From the NCBI RefSeq assembly GCF_001550065.1, contig NZ_LRUB01000033.1, positions 1 through 64,000 of the forward strand: a stretch of 64,000 nt of DNA, in the 5' to 3' direction. Positions within the stretch are counted from its first letter, which is position 1. Each line of letters begins with the position of its first letter. The notes under the pieces are model-generated. The model was given only the letters and a program-made list of their open reading frames with translations, did not search any database and had not been told where the DNA came from. Positions 18,674 through 27,796 of the stretch are shown piece after piece. The position numbers and the translations under genes were made by a program. The stretch is from Kordiimonas lipolytica. Lineage in GTDB: Bacteria > Pseudomonadota > Alphaproteobacteria > Sphingomonadales > Kordiimonadaceae.

Positions 18674-19044
18674 GCGGGGTCTTCCCCATCCCCGATCATG
18701 CTTTTTTTGAGCAGGCGGTTCTCCAGCATCTGCTCCGCCAGCGCTTCCTTGAGGTCGCGTGTCTCGCGCTTCAGGGTTTTGACCTCGTCGGTCGTGGCCG
18801 CGCGTTCAGTGTCGCCTGCAAGGCGCTTCTTGCCAGCCTCCAGGAACTCTTTCGACCAACTATAATAGAGGCTTTGGGCGATACCTTCCCGACGGCACAG
18901 CTCCGCGATGCTGCCCTCCCCGCGCAGGCCTTCGATCACAATGCGGATCTTCTCTTCAGCGTTGAACTTGCGCCGGTTGGCGCGGCGGATGTCTTTGACC
19001 GCCTTTTCGGCGCCGCTTTTTGAACTTGCTGATTTTGCTCTCAT
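18670..19044 (-). CDS. IS3-family OrfA HTH protein
   Basis: A 124-residue protein with an HTH of the IS3 OrfA type (RRKFNAEEKIRIVIEGLRGEGSIAELCRREGIAQSLYYSWSKEF) followed by a leucine-zipper-like tail (EVKTLKRETRDLKEALAEQMLENRLLKKSM). I chose the ATG at 19044, which has AAGGA six bases upstream; an ATG at 19050 overlaps that site. It binds the IS ends together with OrfB. Confidence 0.9.
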   Translation of the reverse strand: MRAKSASSKSGAEKAVKDIRRANRRKFNAEEKIRIVIEGLRGEGSIAELCRREGIAQSLYYSWSKEFLEAGKKRLAGDTERAATTDEVKTLKRETRDLKEALAEQMLENRLLKKSMIGDGEDPA

Positions 19045-19287
19045 CTTCATTCCTTACGTCATTACGATGAGACCAAAATCCTCCTTTAACAATATCTCAA
19101 ATCTGTCTCATAGGCGCTGATGGGGAACAGGTGAGTTTTCTGGATATGCGTAAATTGCAATTAAGTATGATTTTTTTGAGTTGGTGTGAAGATTTTCTAC
19201 GGATAAGAATCGAAAATTCTTATCGCTTGGGTCTTTTGGTGGCGCTCAGCGGCCTGCTGTTTTTCAGGGCTCTCGGGTTTGGGAAGT

Positions 19288-19314
19288 GGGGGAGGGCGGT
19301 GTTCACCCTCCCCC
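19288..19314 (-). terminator. GC-rich hairpin downstream of pobA
   Basis: A 9-bp perfect stem (GGGGGAGGG with CCCTCCCCC, 9-base loop) 30 bp past the pobA stop. There is no T-run, so it is a weak intrinsic terminator or an RNA-stabilising hairpin. The surrounding 19111-19344 stretch otherwise shows no gene. Confidence 0.5.
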
Positions 19315-19344
19315 GCCATTAGGCTTTTCAGGGATAGGGGAAGC

Positions 19345-20514
19345 CTAAAGGGGAAGCCCGATGTAGTTTTCTGCGATGCTTGTCTGGGCCGCTTTCGATT
19401 GGGCGATATAGTCCAATTCGGCCACCTGCATGCGCCGGTCAAAGCCGCCAGCGTCCGGGAAGCGGTGCATCAGCATGGTCAGCGACCATGAGAAGCGCTC
19501 TGATTTCCAGATGCGGGCGAGGGCGGTTTCGGAATAGCTGTCGATGCCGCTGTCGTCGCCGTTCTTGAAATGCTGGATCAGGGCGCGAGACAAGTAGGCC
19601 ACATCCGATGAGGCCAGATTGAGGCCCTTGGCGCCAGTTGGCGGCACCACGTGGGCCGCGTCGCCCGCCAGGAAAAGGCTGCCGTACCGGAGCTGATCAA
19701 ACACGAAGGATCTCAGCGGCGCGATGGACTTCTCAATCGCCGGGCCGCGTGTGATGTTGGCAGCGGCTTCGGGCCCCAGCCGCACGGCCAGTTCGTCCCA
19801 CAGCTTGTCATCGGGCCAGTCCTCCAGCGTTTCGGTCAGCGGAATCTGGATGTAATAGCGGCTGCGGGTCTTGGACCGCATGGAGGCCAGCGCGAAGCCG
19901 TTTTCGTGGCTGGCGTAGATCAGCTCTTCATTACAGGGCGGCACATCGGCCAGAATGCCAAGCCAGCCGAAGGGGTAGACTTTTTCGTGTTCCACGCCGA
20001 AGTCTTTCGGGAAGGCCTTCCTTGACGGGCCGTGGAAGCCGTCACACCCGGCGATGAAGCGCGCGTCCAGGCGCTCTTCCTTGCCGCCTTTGGTGTAAGT
20101 GACATAGGGGCTGTCACTGTTCACATCGTGCAGTTCGACGCCTTCGGCTTCATAGATGATATCGAGGCCGCGTTCTGGGGCGGCGTCCATCAGGTCTTTC
20201 GTCAGTTCTGTCTGGCCGTAGACCATGACCGATTGCCCGGTAAGGCCCTTCAGATCGATCCGGATGTTGCGTTCGCCGTCGGCCAGCAGGAAACCGTCGT
20301 GCGGCAGGCCTTCTGCGTGCATGCGTTCGCCCAGGCCCAGTTCATCCATCAGTGAGACAGAAACCTGTTCCAGAATGCCTGCCCGGATGCGGGAGAGTAC
20401 GCGCTCGGCGGACCGGTGTTCAAGGACGACGGCATTAATGCCGGCTTTTCGGAGCGAATGGCCAAGCAGCAAGCCTGCGGGCCCAGCGCCAATGATGGCT
20501 ACATCTGTTTTCAT
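19345..20514 (-). CDS. pobA: 4-hydroxybenzoate 3-monooxygenase
   Basis: A 389-residue flavoprotein hydroxylase (family length about 390). It has the FAD dinucleotide fold GAGPAGLLLGHSLRKAG, the substrate/FAD segment RAGILEQ, the DG motif AGCDGFHGPSR and the GD motif LFLAGDAAHVVPPTGAKGLNLA. It converts 4-hydroxybenzoate to protocatechuate with NADPH and O2. The ATG at 20514 has AAGGGAAG upstream; the open frame to 20649 is not needed. It is the third gene after the ligA-like and ligB-like genes, so hydroxylation and ring cleavage are co-transcribed under the AraC regulator upstream. Confidence 0.93.
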   Translation of the reverse strand: MKTDVAIIGAGPAGLLLGHSLRKAGINAVVLEHRSAERVLSRIRAGILEQVSVSLMDELGLGERMHAEGLPHDGFLLADGERNIRIDLKGLTGQSVMVYGQTELTKDLMDAAPERGLDIIYEAEGVELHDVNSDSPYVTYTKGGKEERLDARFIAGCDGFHGPSRKAFPKDFGVEHEKVYPFGWLGILADVPPCNEELIYASHENGFALASMRSKTRSRYYIQIPLTETLEDWPDDKLWDELAVRLGPEAAANITRGPAIEKSIAPLRSFVFDQLRYGSLFLAGDAAHVVPPTGAKGLNLASSDVAYLSRALIQHFKNGDDSGIDSYSETALARIWKSERFSWSLTMLMHRFPDAGGFDRRMQVAELDYIAQSKAAQTSIAENYIGLPL

Positions 20515-20566
20515 GGTCTTCCCTTTGTCAGTATTAGGTCGGTATTGGATTGTTCCAGGTGGTTTT

Positions 20567-21415
20567 TCAGGCTGCGTCCGGATTTTCCAGAAGCAGCACG
20601 CCTGCGCCGGTGTTTGAAATGGGCGCGTGATAATGTTTGTGCAGCGCATTTACTTTGGCGGGTAGCGCCCCGCGCATCACCAGCCACATGATCACTTCAA
20701 TGCCTTCGGTACCGGCTTTCTCAATGATTTCGCTGTGGCTCTGCCGCGCCAGCCAATCCGGGTCGCTGATGATGTGCTCCATGCACTCAAGGTCATAATC
20801 CACATCGATGATGCCCGCGCGTTCGCCCTGCAGCTGGTGCGACAGGCCGCCCGTGCCGATGATCACAACCTTTTTGTCCTCAGGATACGATGCAATGGCT
20901 TTGCCGAGCGCTCTCCCCAGGTCAAGACAGCGCTTGGCGGACGGAAGCGGCTGAATAACCGTGTTCACGGCCAGCGGGATAACCTTCACGGGCCAATGGC
21001 CTAGGTGCCGCCACATCAGCCCCATGGGTACCACAAGGCCGTGGTCCACCAGCATTTCCTGGCAGGTTGTGATGTCGAATTCCTGTTCCACCAGCGAGTT
21101 GGCAAGGTGCCAGGAAAACTCCTCGTCGCCTTCAAAGTTGGTGGATGAGGGCAGGCCCCAGCCTTCGTCAGCATTCTCATATGTTTTGGCGCAGCCCAGT
21201 GCGAACGTGGGCACTTTATCAAGGAAGAAGTTCAGGCCGTGGTCATTATACACAACAATGGCGATGTCCGGTTGCTTCTCAGCCAGCCACTCTTTCACCG
21301 GCTCATAGCCGTCGAAAAAGCGTTTCCAATATGGGTCCTGTTCCAGCTTGTTTGCCATCGCGTTGCCGATGGCGGGGATGTGCGATGTGGTGATGCCGCC
21401 AATCAGCTTAGCCAT
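20567..21415 (-). CDS. Divergent protocatechuate/gallate-type extradiol dioxygenase, large subunit
   Basis: A 282-residue class III extradiol dioxygenase (LigB fold). Fe ligands are in place: His12 (GITTSH), His59 (VYNDH) and Glu in EGIEVIMWL; the catalytic His is in GTGGLSHQLQG. Compared with the second LigB in this window (39202-40041) it lacks [18 protein letters not shown] and reads NDHGLNFFLDKVPTFALG. Stretches such as EPVKEWLAEKQPD and GGLSHQLQGERAG recall gallate dioxygenases from memory. It probably cleaves PCA made by PobA, but gallate or 3-O-methylgallate is possible. The start overlaps the small-subunit gene by 8 bases. Confidence 0.85.
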   Translation of the reverse strand: MAKLIGGITTSHIPAIGNAMANKLEQDPYWKRFFDGYEPVKEWLAEKQPDIAIVVYNDHGLNFFLDKVPTFALGCAKTYENADEGWGLPSSTNFEGDEEFSWHLANSLVEQEFDITTCQEMLVDHGLVVPMGLMWRHLGHWPVKVIPLAVNTVIQPLPSAKRCLDLGRALGKAIASYPEDKKVVIIGTGGLSHQLQGERAGIIDVDYDLECMEHIISDPDWLARQSHSEIIEKAGTEGIEVIMWLVMRGALPAKVNALHKHYHAPISNTGAGVLLLENPDAA

Positions 21416-21809
21416 GCCAGTATCCTTCCCGTTCCTCTAGCTTGTCCTGAAAGCCTTCGCTTTGATCCAAGAGGTGCTGCTTGAAGGCGTCTGTGGGGAT
21501 GTTGTGGAAGGCGGCGCCAACGTCCTGAACCGAGAAACCGGCAGGAACAGCAAGCTTGGCCATATAATAGATGTTGCCGCCCTGGCGCAGCAGTTCAAGG
21601 AAGTCACCCTTGAGGAGCGCGTCTTTCTGGTTGGCGGGCAGGCCGTATTTGTCAGCATAAGCTGCCGGGTCTGCTTCATAGGCTTTGCGGTTTTCCTCCC
21701 GGTTGAAGGAAAAGAGCATTTTGTTCAGCTCATAGGCGTTCGCCGACCGTTTGCCGTCGAACACATAGGTGCCGGGTATCTTGTGATATGGCTTTTCTTC
21801 CCATGCCAT
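21408..21809 (-). CDS. Divergent PCA 4,5-dioxygenase small subunit (LigA-like)
   Basis: A 133-residue helical protein of the LigA family: NAYELNKMLFSFNREENRKAYEADPAAYADKYGLPANQKDALLKGDFLELLRQGGNIYYMAKLAV. It caps the active site of the partner LigB. It is well diverged from the LigA at 38801-39202. First gene of the ligA-ligB-pobA-like operon; two direct repeats for an AraC protein lie upstream. Confidence 0.87.
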   Translation of the reverse strand: MAWEEKPYHKIPGTYVFDGKRSANAYELNKMLFSFNREENRKAYEADPAAYADKYGLPANQKDALLKGDFLELLRQGGNIYYMAKLAVPAGFSVQDVGAAFHNIPTDAFKQHLLDQSEGFQDKLEEREGYWHG

Positions 21810-21891
21810 GGTGGCTTCTCCCGCATTTCCAATGAGCGGAAAGTGTAAGGGAGCGGGGGGCTGGTATGAAATTCACTATCGACCCGCAATC

Positions 21892-21959
21892 TTGTACTTT
21901 TGGGCCAAAGTGATTGGTTTTTTGCCAAATAAGGCAGTGATGTTTGTACTAAGGGGCCA
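21892..21959 (-). promoter_or_regulatory. Tandem AraC-type half-sites upstream of ligA-like/pobA operon
   Basis: Direct repeats TTGTACT-N3-GGGCCA at 21892-21907 and 21944-21959, 52 bp apart (about five helical turns). Parts of the motif recur in front of the AraC gene. They lie 80-150 bp upstream of the ligA-like start, a usual place for AraC activation. No clean -35/-10 pair was evident. Confidence 0.6.
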
Positions 21960-21961
21960 GT

Positions 21962-22870
21962 TTATTGATTCTGGAATGTTTCCCGGTCATGGGATTCGCG
22001 GTACTGGCCGGGTGCCATGCCCGTGGCTTTCTTGAAAGCGCGGGAGAAATAGGCGGGGTCTTTGAAGCCAAGGGTGTAGGCAACCTGGTCGGCGGGCTGG
22101 CGGGTATAGATCAAGAGGCGCTTGGCTTCGTTGATCAGTCGGGCCTGTATGAGCGCCTTTGCGCTTGAATGCATGCCGCCCCGGCACATTCGGTTCAGCG
22201 TGGACTTGGATGTATTCAGCTTTTCGGCGTAATCAGTGACCGTCCAGTGTTCCTGATAGTGTTCATCAACAAGCTGCTTGAAGCGGGCAAGGATACGGGT
22301 GTCCGAATGGGAGCCGGCGGCTTCAAGATGCTGGGTGTCAAGGTGTCGCCGCAAGGTCAGGAGAAGCAGGCTAAAGAGAAGCCTGAGGCTTTGGGACCGC
22401 CCCCCAGCCGCACCTTTGAATTCCTGGCGAATTTGCTGAATATAAAGCTTCAGGTCCGCCACACTCGTGTTGTCCTGATCAAGCGATGTGATGATCGGTG
22501 TCTCTATGATCGGGCGCAAAAAGTGCAAGGATTTTTCATATTCGCCGCCACTCAGGGCGCTTTCCCTGATCGAAATCACAACCCCTTCGCTGCCGGGGCC
22601 GAATTCGAACCCATGCACCGTGCCCACTGGCATGGTGATGATGGTGATCCCTTCCGTCGTGTGCTGGTCAGTTTCCAGATGAACGACAGTTTTCCCCTTG
22701 AAAATACAGATGATTTGGAAAAGCTGCGTGTGCCGATGCGGCTTGATCAGCCAGCCGTCTTCCCGGCTTCTATCTTCAATGAATTCCACATGAATGTCGT
22801 CCGCGCTTTCGGCGTCCGGCGTTTCGCCGTAAAGGCTGTACCAGGGGATTTGGCTGACATTCATGGTCAT
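21962..22870 (-). CDS. AraC-family activator, PobR-like
   Basis: A 302-residue regulator. An N-terminal cupin-like sensor domain (HRHTQLFQIICIFKGKTVVHLETDQHTTEG) is followed by a C-terminal double HTH (LNTSKSTLNRMCRGG, then QVAYTLGFKDPAYFSRAFKKATGMAPGQYR). AraC proteins of this layout control pobA in many proteobacteria, with 4-hydroxybenzoate as inducer. It lies directly upstream of the ligA-like/ligB-like/pobA operon on the same strand. No clear ribosome-binding site precedes the ATG at 22870; an ATG at 22864 is equally possible. Confidence 0.85.
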   Translation of the reverse strand: MTMNVSQIPWYSLYGETPDAESADDIHVEFIEDRSREDGWLIKPHRHTQLFQIICIFKGKTVVHLETDQHTTEGITIITMPVGTVHGFEFGPGSEGVVISIRESALSGGEYEKSLHFLRPIIETPIITSLDQDNTSVADLKLYIQQIRQEFKGAAGGRSQSLRLLFSLLLLTLRRHLDTQHLEAAGSHSDTRILARFKQLVDEHYQEHWTVTDYAEKLNTSKSTLNRMCRGGMHSSAKALIQARLINEAKRLLIYTRQPADQVAYTLGFKDPAYFSRAFKKATGMAPGQYRESHDRETFQNQ

Positions 22871-22875
22871 TGGAA

Positions 22876-22912
22876 TTGGCCCAAGGTTGCAATCATTGAT
22901 CTATAAGTACAA
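22876..22912 (-). promoter_or_regulatory. Candidate autoregulatory site of the AraC gene
   Basis: On the minus strand TTGTACTT (22912-22905) and TTGGGCCAA (22884-22876) repeat the two halves of the motif seen at 21892-21959, with a longer spacer. This places likely binding elements just upstream of the araC-type gene, consistent with autoregulation. Confidence 0.4.
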
Positions 22913-23004
22913 TACCGCAGCATGGTGGTAAAGGGGCGCGCGCAGGATTGCTATGGCGCGAAGATGCTATTAGGGTGTCCCTCAGTAGTCCGGAGAGAGA
23001 AACC

Positions 23005-23745
23005 ATGGAACAGTCCAGATCACGCCAACAGGTAAAGGCCATCATGCGCTTGCGCGAGCTTGTGATCTCTGGCCATTTCAAGCCCGGCGAGCGTATTTCC
23101 GAGCTGGCGATGGTGGATGTTCTGGGGATTTCCCGCACGCCCGTGCGCCTTGCACTGGGGCAACTTGCCTATGAAGGCCTGTTGAAGCCGCTGTCGCGCG
23201 GTGGGTTTGTGGTCAGCGACTTTTCCGTCGACGATATTTTCGACGCGATTGAGATCAGGGGCACGCTCGAAGGCACTGCGGCCCGCATGGCTGCAGAACG
23301 GCTGGGGAGCAAGTCTGAGGCAGACCCCCTGCGCAGGATTTACGCCCGGATCGAAGAGGTGGTCCGCCACGGGGGCGATGAAGACGAAATTTTTGAACAG
23401 TATGTGGAGCTGAACGAACAGTTCCATGATGAGATGCTGAAGCTGGCCAAGTGCCCGATGCTGGAACGCAGCCTGTCCCAGATTACGGCGCTGCCGTTTG
23501 CCTCGCCGAACGCTTTTGTGAAGGTGCAGGTGGAGCGCGAGCGCAAGTTCGACATCCTCTTGAACGCCCAATACCAGCACGCAGCGCTTATTGAGGCGAT
23601 AGAACAGCGGGACGGCGGAAGGGCCTTTGCCATGGGGCAGGAACACGCCCGTCTTGCTGCCGCCAACCTCAGGTCCGCGATGAAGCAGGAAGACCTGTTC
23701 GCGAAAATCCCGGGCGCGCAGCTTGTGCGCCGCGGCAAGGATTAG
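23005..23745 (+). CDS. GntR-family (FCD/FadR subgroup) regulator
   Basis: A 246-residue protein: winged HTH at 10-70 (KPGERISELAMVDVLGISRTPVRLALGQLAYEGLL) and an all-helical FCD ligand domain (EIRGTLEGTAARMAAERLG, ELNEQFHDEMLKLAK). The ATG at 23005 follows GGAGAG; the frame is open earlier from 22948. VanR-type FCD regulators repress vanillate demethylation in other bacteria. It lies next to purU/ligM, where three TTGCATGCAA boxes stand in the promoter region, so I infer that it represses those genes in response to an aromatic acid. Confidence 0.85.
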   Translation: MEQSRSRQQVKAIMRLRELVISGHFKPGERISELAMVDVLGISRTPVRLALGQLAYEGLLKPLSRGGFVVSDFSVDDIFDAIEIRGTLEGTAARMAAERLGSKSEADPLRRIYARIEEVVRHGGDEDEIFEQYVELNEQFHDEMLKLAKCPMLERSLSQITALPFASPNAFVKVQVERERKFDILLNAQYQHAALIEAIEQRDGGRAFAMGQEHARLAAANLRSAMKQEDLFAKIPGAQLVRRGKD

Positions 23746-23774
23746 CGGCGCTACCTGTTGCTGATTTTGAGGTG

Positions 23775-24638
23775 CTAGTCCTCGAACACCACAGTTTTTG
23801 AACCGTTGACCAGCACCCTGTCTGTCAGGAAATAATGCACCGCGCGGGCAAGTGTTCGCCTTTCCACGTCACGTCCTTTGCGCACCAGGTCATCTGGTTT
23901 GTCCCGGTGGCTGACGGCTTCGACATCCTGCGCGATAATGGGGCCTTCATCCAGATCTGCGGTCACGAAGTGGGCGGTGGCACCAATCATCTTCACGCCG
24001 CGCGAATGCGCCTGGTGATAAGGCTTGGCGCCCTTGAAGCCCGGCAGGAAGCTATGGTGGATGTTGATGCAGCGGCCTTCCAGATAGCGCGAGAAGTCAT
24101 CGGACAGGATTTGCATATAGCGCGCCAGCACAATCAGCTCCGCGCCTGTTTCCTCGATGATCGCCTTGATCTGTGCTTCCTGCTGCGGCTTGGTTTCCTT
24201 TGTGATCGGCAGATGGTGATAGGGTATGTCGCCGATGGTTGTCAGGTTCAGGGCCTCCTGCGGGTGGTTTGAAATGACACCCACAACATCCGTATCCAGT
24301 TCGCCAATGCGCACGCGGTACAGCAGATCGCCCAAACAGTGGTCGAACTTGGAGACCAGCATCAGGGTTTTCTTCCGCTCCCGGCTGTCGCTCAGGCGCC
24401 AGTCCATGCCGAACTTGTCGGCCACGCCTTCCATATCCTGCCGGATGGACCCGACATCGTCGCTCTTGCCTTCAGGCAGGTTGAACTGAACGCGCATGAA
24501 GAACTGGCCTGTTTCCTCATCGTCAAATTGCTGGGCTTCCAGAATGTTGGCGCCGGCCTGGAAAAGGAGCGTGGACACATCCGCCACGATCCCTGGGCGG
24601 TTCTTGCAGGAGAGTGTCAGGACAAAAAACGGGTTCAT
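23775..24638 (-). CDS. purU: Formyltetrahydrofolate deformylase
   Basis: A 287-residue enzyme: N-terminal ACT domain ([32 protein letters not shown]) and C-terminal formyl-transferase fold with the active segment [20 protein letters not shown] and the catalytic Asp in TADLDEGPI. It hydrolyses 10-formyl-THF to formate plus THF. The ATG at 24638 fits the usual length; the frame opens earlier without need. It is divergent from ligM over a 226-bp shared promoter region, which ties it to the THF cycle of O-demethylation. Confidence 0.92.
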   Translation of the reverse strand: MNPFFVLTLSCKNRPGIVADVSTLLFQAGANILEAQQFDDEETGQFFMRVQFNLPEGKSDDVGSIRQDMEGVADKFGMDWRLSDSRERKKTLMLVSKFDHCLGDLLYRVRIGELDTDVVGVISNHPQEALNLTTIGDIPYHHLPITKETKPQQEAQIKAIIEETGAELIVLARYMQILSDDFSRYLEGRCINIHHSFLPGFKGAKPYHQAHSRGVKMIGATAHFVTADLDEGPIIAQDVEAVSHRDKPDDLVRKGRDVERRTLARAVHYFLTDRVLVNGSKTVVFED

Positions 24639-24693
24639 TGAGAGGCTCCTTTTGCTTGCATAATCATAAGCGCTGACACAGAGAAAGGCAAAA

Positions 24694-24703
24694 TTGCATG
24701 CAA
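24694..24703. promoter_or_regulatory. TTGCATGCAA operator box 1
   Basis: Perfect palindrome TTGCATGCAA about 56 bp upstream of the purU start. It is one of three identical cores in the purU-ligM intergenic region and resembles binding sites of FCD-type GntR regulators. Confidence 0.6.
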
Positions 24704-24744
24704 AATCAACAAAAAAATAGAAAATATGCCGATTTAAATAGTTA

Positions 24745-24773
24745 TTGACATATAATTGCATGCAATATAGGAC
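24745..24773 (+). promoter_or_regulatory. ligM promoter with operator box 2
   Basis: A -35 TTGACA at 24745-24750 is followed by TATAGG/TAGGAC (weak -10, 15-17 bp spacing). ATTGCATGCAAT (24755-24766), a perfect 12-bp palindrome, fills the spacer. A repressor bound there would exclude RNA polymerase. Confidence 0.55.
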
Positions 24774-24807
24774 AGTAGCGTAGCTTGCGTGTGGGCTGGC
24801 CGCGTGA

Positions 24808-26262
<1,455 letters not shown>

Positions 26263-26287
26263 TCTGCATGCTCAAGGGGCTAGGGTC

Positions 26288-27154
26288 ATGACGTTCAAGG
26301 CAGATGGCAGCAAAACGGCGCTTGCGCAGGTGCTGAAGGATTATTCAGCCGAAGTGACAGCGCCAGACCGCAAGTCGCTCGATGCTGCAGCTGATCTGAT
26401 GGATCCAGGGTCGCGGGTTTATATCGCGTCCCTGCCCACGGATACCGCAGACCGGCTGGTATCGGCCGCCAAGCATCTGACCGATGCCGGGCTGGTGCCG
26501 GTGCCGCATATCGTGGCCCGCAACATTGAAAGCCTTGAAGCGCTCGAAAATCTGCTAAAGCGCCTGTCATCTGAGGCAGGCGTGGACCGCGCTCTTGTTC
26601 TGGGCGGTGACCGCGACAAGCCTGCTGGCAGCCTTGACTGCAGCCTGCAGATCATCAACTCCGGCCTTCTGGAAAAATACGGCATCACCAAGATCGCGCT
26701 TGGGACCTACCCTGAGGGACATCCGCGTGTGGCCGATGAAGTGCTGGATCAAGCGCTTCTGGATAAGGTGCAGGCGGCTAGGGATCATGGCCTTGAGTGT
26801 GTGTTGATCAGCCAGGTCTGTTTTGACCCGGAGCCTGTTGTGCGCCACATCCGGCGCTTGCGGGCCATGGGCATCAAGGAACGCATCCGCGTTGGTGTTG
26901 CGGGCCCCGCGAAGCGGACAACGCTCCTTAAATACGCGGTGATCTGCGGCGTTGGCGCATCGATGCGGGCGCTGAAGGAACGTCAGCAGCTTGCAAAGAA
27001 CCTCGCGTCTGGTGAAACGCCGGAGAAAATTTTGACAGCACTTTCAGAAGCTCAGGCGGCAGAGCCCAGCCTGAACATCTGGGGCATCCATTTTTTCACC
27101 TTCGCTGCCTTTTCGGGCACAATCAATTTCGTCAAGGATATGGCAACCTGCTAA
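26288..27154 (+). CDS. metF: Methylenetetrahydrofolate reductase, O-demethylation type
   Basis: A 288-residue TIM-barrel protein of the MTHFR superfamily (VYIASLPTDTADRLVSAAKHLTDAGLVPVPHIVARNI, RALVLGGDRDKPAG, ISQVCFDPEPVVRHI, WGIHFFTFAAF). The ATG at 26288 follows AAGGGG. It would oxidise or reduce between 5-methyl-THF and methylene-THF. Its place 25 bp after ligM mirrors the ligM-metF linkage of Sphingobium SYK-6, where it recycles the methyl group taken from vanillate. It is divergent from housekeeping MetF, so the biosynthetic role is less likely. Confidence 0.86.
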   Translation: MTFKADGSKTALAQVLKDYSAEVTAPDRKSLDAAADLMDPGSRVYIASLPTDTADRLVSAAKHLTDAGLVPVPHIVARNIESLEALENLLKRLSSEAGVDRALVLGGDRDKPAGSLDCSLQIINSGLLEKYGITKIALGTYPEGHPRVADEVLDQALLDKVQAARDHGLECVLISQVCFDPEPVVRHIRRLRAMGIKERIRVGVAGPAKRTTLLKYAVICGVGASMRALKERQQLAKNLASGETPEKILTALSEAQAAEPSLNIWGIHFFTFAAFSGTINFVKDMATC

Positions 27155-27175
27155 CGTGCGGGTGAACCCCCGGAA

Positions 27176-27201
27176 GCCGGCAGGCTGTCTAGTCTGCCGG
27201 C
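27176..27201. terminator. Hairpin between convergent metF and marR
   Basis: Perfect 8-bp stem GCCGGCAG/CTGCCGGC with a 10-base loop, overlapping the marR stop. It has no U-tract on either strand, but the convergent position suggests a shared terminator. Confidence 0.5.
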
Positions 27202-27611
27202 GACCATAAGTGCCCAAGCGCCAGCATGAAGGGCTCGCGCAGGTTTTCCGGTATTTTGTCCAGAATGCTGCGTTCGTGTTCTTCAACAATTGTCATGACC
27301 TGTGCGGTGAGCTTCTCGCCCTCAGGTGTCAGTTCAAGCCCGTGAGACCGCCCGTCCAGGGGCTTACGAACGATGAGAGTGCGTTCTTCGAGGCGCGCAA
27401 TCAGCGGTGCGATATTTGCCCGGGCGATATCCAGTGCTTTGCAGATAGCGCTTTGCCTGACGCCGGGGTTGGACACAATAACCAGAAGGACCGTAGCGTC
27501 GCTGATCCGTAAATCCAGGTCTGCAAGCCGTGAAGACAGGTCAGACATGGACATGGTTGATGCCCGCCTGAGGGCGTAGCCGGGATACTTTCGAAGTGGG
27601 TCAAATACCAA
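27189..27611 (-). CDS. MarR-family regulator, possibly DesR-like
   Basis: A 140-residue winged-HTH protein (SNPGVRQSAICKALDIARANIAPLIARLEERTLIVRKPLDGRSHGLELTPEGEKL). I keep the TTG start at 27611: it follows GAGAG and gives the MarR N-terminal dimer helix (GYALRRASTMSMSDLSSRLADLDL), which the internal ATG would lose. In Sphingobium SYK-6 the MarR protein DesR controls ligM and desA; orthology here is an inference from location. A palindrome lies 38 bp upstream. Confidence 0.8.
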   Translation of the reverse strand: MVFDPLRKYPGYALRRASTMSMSDLSSRLADLDLRISDATVLLVIVSNPGVRQSAICKALDIARANIAPLIARLEERTLIVRKPLDGRSHGLELTPEGEKLTAQVMTIVEEHERSILDKIPENLREPFMLALGHLWSPAD

Positions 27612-27649
27612 TGGACTCTCTTCCGCGGATAGGTATATGGTTCGGCAAA

Positions 27650-27666
27650 TGCTATATTATATAGCA
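27650..27666. promoter_or_regulatory. Palindromic operator in the marR-transporter intergenic region
   Basis: TGCTATATTATATAGCA has perfect 8-bp arms around one base, lying between divergent marR and the transporter gene. Its AT-rich core could also serve as the marR -10 region. MarR autorepression is the simplest reading. Confidence 0.6.
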
Positions 27667-27796
27667 ATGTTGGTTGCAAGCATATGCTGCCTGGTCAGCG
27701 CGCCTGCATGGCAGGACGAAAACCTTTGGGAACAAGTGGGAAGCAGTTTTCAGCGGGTCAGGACCAGCGGCACACCATGCAGCAGGGAGGGAATGA

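Larger units (their letters stand above)
17638..19110 (-). mobile_element. IS3-family insertion sequence
   Basis: A 1473-bp element with ends TGAGACAGGTT (left) and its inverted relative TGAGACAGATT (right). Each end also carries an inner inverted copy, GTCTCA, about 40 bp in, preceded by GGAGGATT. It encodes orfA and orfB on the minus strand with an ATGA overlap. The flanks (…CATT and TAGG…) do not match, so no target duplication is seen. That points to recombination or deletion at this copy. Both transposase frames are intact. Confidence 0.92.

Noticed and set aside
19111..19344. Possible small genes between the IS3 element and pobA
   Set aside because: Only short open frames without ribosome-binding sites; the one clear structure is the hairpin at 19288-19314.
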